Shown piece by piece: positions 5,797 through 6,971 of a stretch of 6,971 nt of DNA (its first letter is position 1; the number at the start of each line of letters is the position of its first letter). A model generated the notes under the pieces. That model did no database searches. It was not told the origin of the DNA and saw only the letters and a program-made list of their open reading frames with translations. The DNA is from an uncultured Lentisphaeria bacterium. Lineage in GTDB: Bacteria; Verrucomicrobiota; Lentisphaeria; JABSQK01; CAJWLW01. The position numbers and the translations under genes were made by a program. Location: NCBI GenBank assembly GCA_913042885.1, contig CAJWLW010000261.1:1-6971 (forward strand), read 5' to 3'.

Positions 5797-6971
5797 GGTT
5801 TCGAAGATTTCGGCTGCCGTTTCCGTTCGTTCTCGGTGAGGAGTCGCTTGCGCAGTCGAATGTTGTTCGGCGTCACCTCGACGAGCTCGTCGTCGTCGAT
5901 GAATTCCAGAGACTCTTCCAGATTGAGTTTCTTTGCCGGTGCGATCTTCGCAGCCTTGTCGGTGCCGGAGGCACGCACGTTTGACAGCTGCTTGCCGCGT
6001 TGGATATTGACCACAAGGTCGCTTTCCTTGCGGTTCTCACCGACGATCATACCTTCGTAGGATTCATCGTTCGGCTCGATGAAGAACGAGCCGCGTTGCT
6101 GCAGTGCATCGATAGCGTAAGCGGTCGCCTGACCCTTGTCCATGCTCACCAGTACGCCATTGGTGCGGCTCGGCATTTCGCCTTTGTCCGCGGCGTAGTG
6201 CAGGAACCGATGCGTCACGATACCCTCGCCGCCGGTCGCCGTCATGATCCGGCTGCGCAGGCCGATCAGACCGCGTGTTGGAATAAGAAAATTGATGCAG
6301 ACACGATTACCGGTGCTCTCCATGCTGATCATCTCACCCTTGCGCATACCGGCAAGTTCGATGACTTTGCCGGCCGATTCGTCGGGAACGTCGATGGTCA
6401 GTTGCTCGATCGGTTCTTCGCGCTTGCCGTTGTTGTCACGATAGATGACCTGCGGCCGGGACACCGAAACTTCGTAACCTTCGCGCCGCATGTTTTCGAG
6501 CAGGATGGACAGGTGGAGCACGCCGCGGCCGCTCACTTCGAAGTCGTCGCCGGCAGTCTCTGCGACGTGCAGTGCCACATCGCGCTCGGCTTCCGCGAAC
6601 AACCGTTTACGGATATGGCTGCTGCTGAGAAATTCACCGTCCTGGCCGTACAATGGCGAGTCGTTGACGCGAAAGATCATGGAGATTGTCGGTTTGTCGA
6701 GCACGATCGGCGGCAGAGCCTCGGCGTGTTCGGCATCGGCAATCGTGTCGCCGATATCGATACCCTCGATACCGATGACAGCACACAGGTCGCCGCAGGG
6801 GACTTCGTCGACATCGCTGCGGTCGAGCCCGTCGAACACTTGGATCTGTTTGATTTTCGCCGGCTCGATGGTGCCGTCACGTTTGATGACGACAAGTTGC
6901 GCGGTATGCTGCAGGGTGCCGCGATGCACGCGGCCGATGCCGACACGCCCGACATAGTCGGAGTGATCCAG
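5775..6971 (-). CDS. typA: Translational GTPase TypA/BipA, C-terminal two-thirds (5' end beyond window)
   Basis: Ribosome-associated GTPase of the EF-G superfamily, linked in other bacteria to 50S assembly, stress and low-temperature growth. The frame is open from the right edge and gives 398 residues; the first visible residues (LDHSDYVGRVGIGR) match the start of domain II, so about 200 residues holding the GTPase domain (G1-G5) lie outside. Seen here: domain II barrel, the EF-G-like domain III and V segments with SGRGVLHLSILLENMRREG and SVSRPQVIYR, and the TypA-specific C-terminal domain with FLIPTRGLIGLRS, GQATAYAIDALQQRG, SNVRASGTD and the diagnostic LEFIDDDELVEVTP followed by a basic RLRKR tail. 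A GTG at 6929 is internal and is not the true start. The stop at 5775 lies 22 bases inside bioF, so the two are probably co-transcribed. Identification is very secure. Confidence 0.96.
   Translation of the reverse strand: MDHSDYVGRVGIGRVHRGTLQHTAQLVVIKRDGTIEPAKIKQIQVFDGLDRSDVDEVPCGDLCAVIGIEGIDIGDTIADAEHAEALPPIVLDKPTISMIFRVNDSPLYGQDGEFLSSSHIRKRLFAEAERDVALHVAETAGDDFEVSGRGVLHLSILLENMRREGYEVSVSRPQVIYRDNNGKREEPIEQLTIDVPDESAGKVIELAGMRKGEMISMESTGNRVCINFLIPTRGLIGLRSRIMTATGGEGIVTHRFLHYAADKGEMPSRTNGVLVSMDKGQATAYAIDALQQRGSFFIEPNDESYEGMIVGENRKESDLVVNIQRGKQLSNVRASGTDKAAKIAPAKKLNLEESLEFIDDDELVEVTPNNIRLRKRLLTENERKRQPKSSKPWPSTSS

Overview
This is a GC-rich bacterial chromosomal window. It holds three housekeeping-type genes (a Xer tyrosine recombinase, biotin synthesis bioF, translational GTPase typA/bipA), a two-gene sugar-acid/oxidoreductase unit and one unrecognised gene. 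No rRNA, tRNA, CRISPR array, insertion sequence or prophage module was seen. The wording of the TypA and Xer proteins, together with a Thermotoga-type UxaE epimerase, makes me lean weakly towards a PVC-group bacterium (Verrucomicrobiota/Kiritimatiellota/Lentisphaerota). That placement is recollection of family sequences, not a search result.

Layout. Positions 1-1199 (minus strand, cut by the left edge) encode a Xer-family tyrosine recombinase whose N-terminal DNA-binding domain is present twice, as an in-frame tandem duplication of 297 bp (99 codons per copy, about 93% nucleotide identity by hand count). Its start codon overlaps the stop of a 50-codon minus-strand frame (1196-1348) that begins like an aldo/keto reductase and then degenerates, probably a gene remnant. 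A roughly 100-bp divergent control region (1349-1449) with an imperfect palindrome separates it from the plus-strand pair at 1450-2727 (UxaE-type tagaturonate epimerase) and 2791-3771 (Gfo/Idh/MocA NAD(P)-dependent oxidoreductase). Both members of the pair have good Shine-Dalgarno sequences. Facing them from the right is a minus-strand run: typA/bipA (5775-6971, N-terminal GTPase part outside the window), bioF (4651-5796, overlapping typA by 22 bp) and a cysteine-rich 256-residue protein of unknown function (3817-4587).

How the parts fit. The plus-strand pair looks like a small hexuronate or related sugar-acid catabolic unit: UxaE interconverts tagaturonate and fructuronate, and the neighbouring dehydrogenase would act on a related polyol or keto-acid. 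The palindrome upstream is a candidate operator. typA and bioF are probably co-transcribed but are not functionally linked in any way I know. The feature most worth attention is the recombinase with two nearly identical core-binding domains ahead of an apparently intact catalytic domain.
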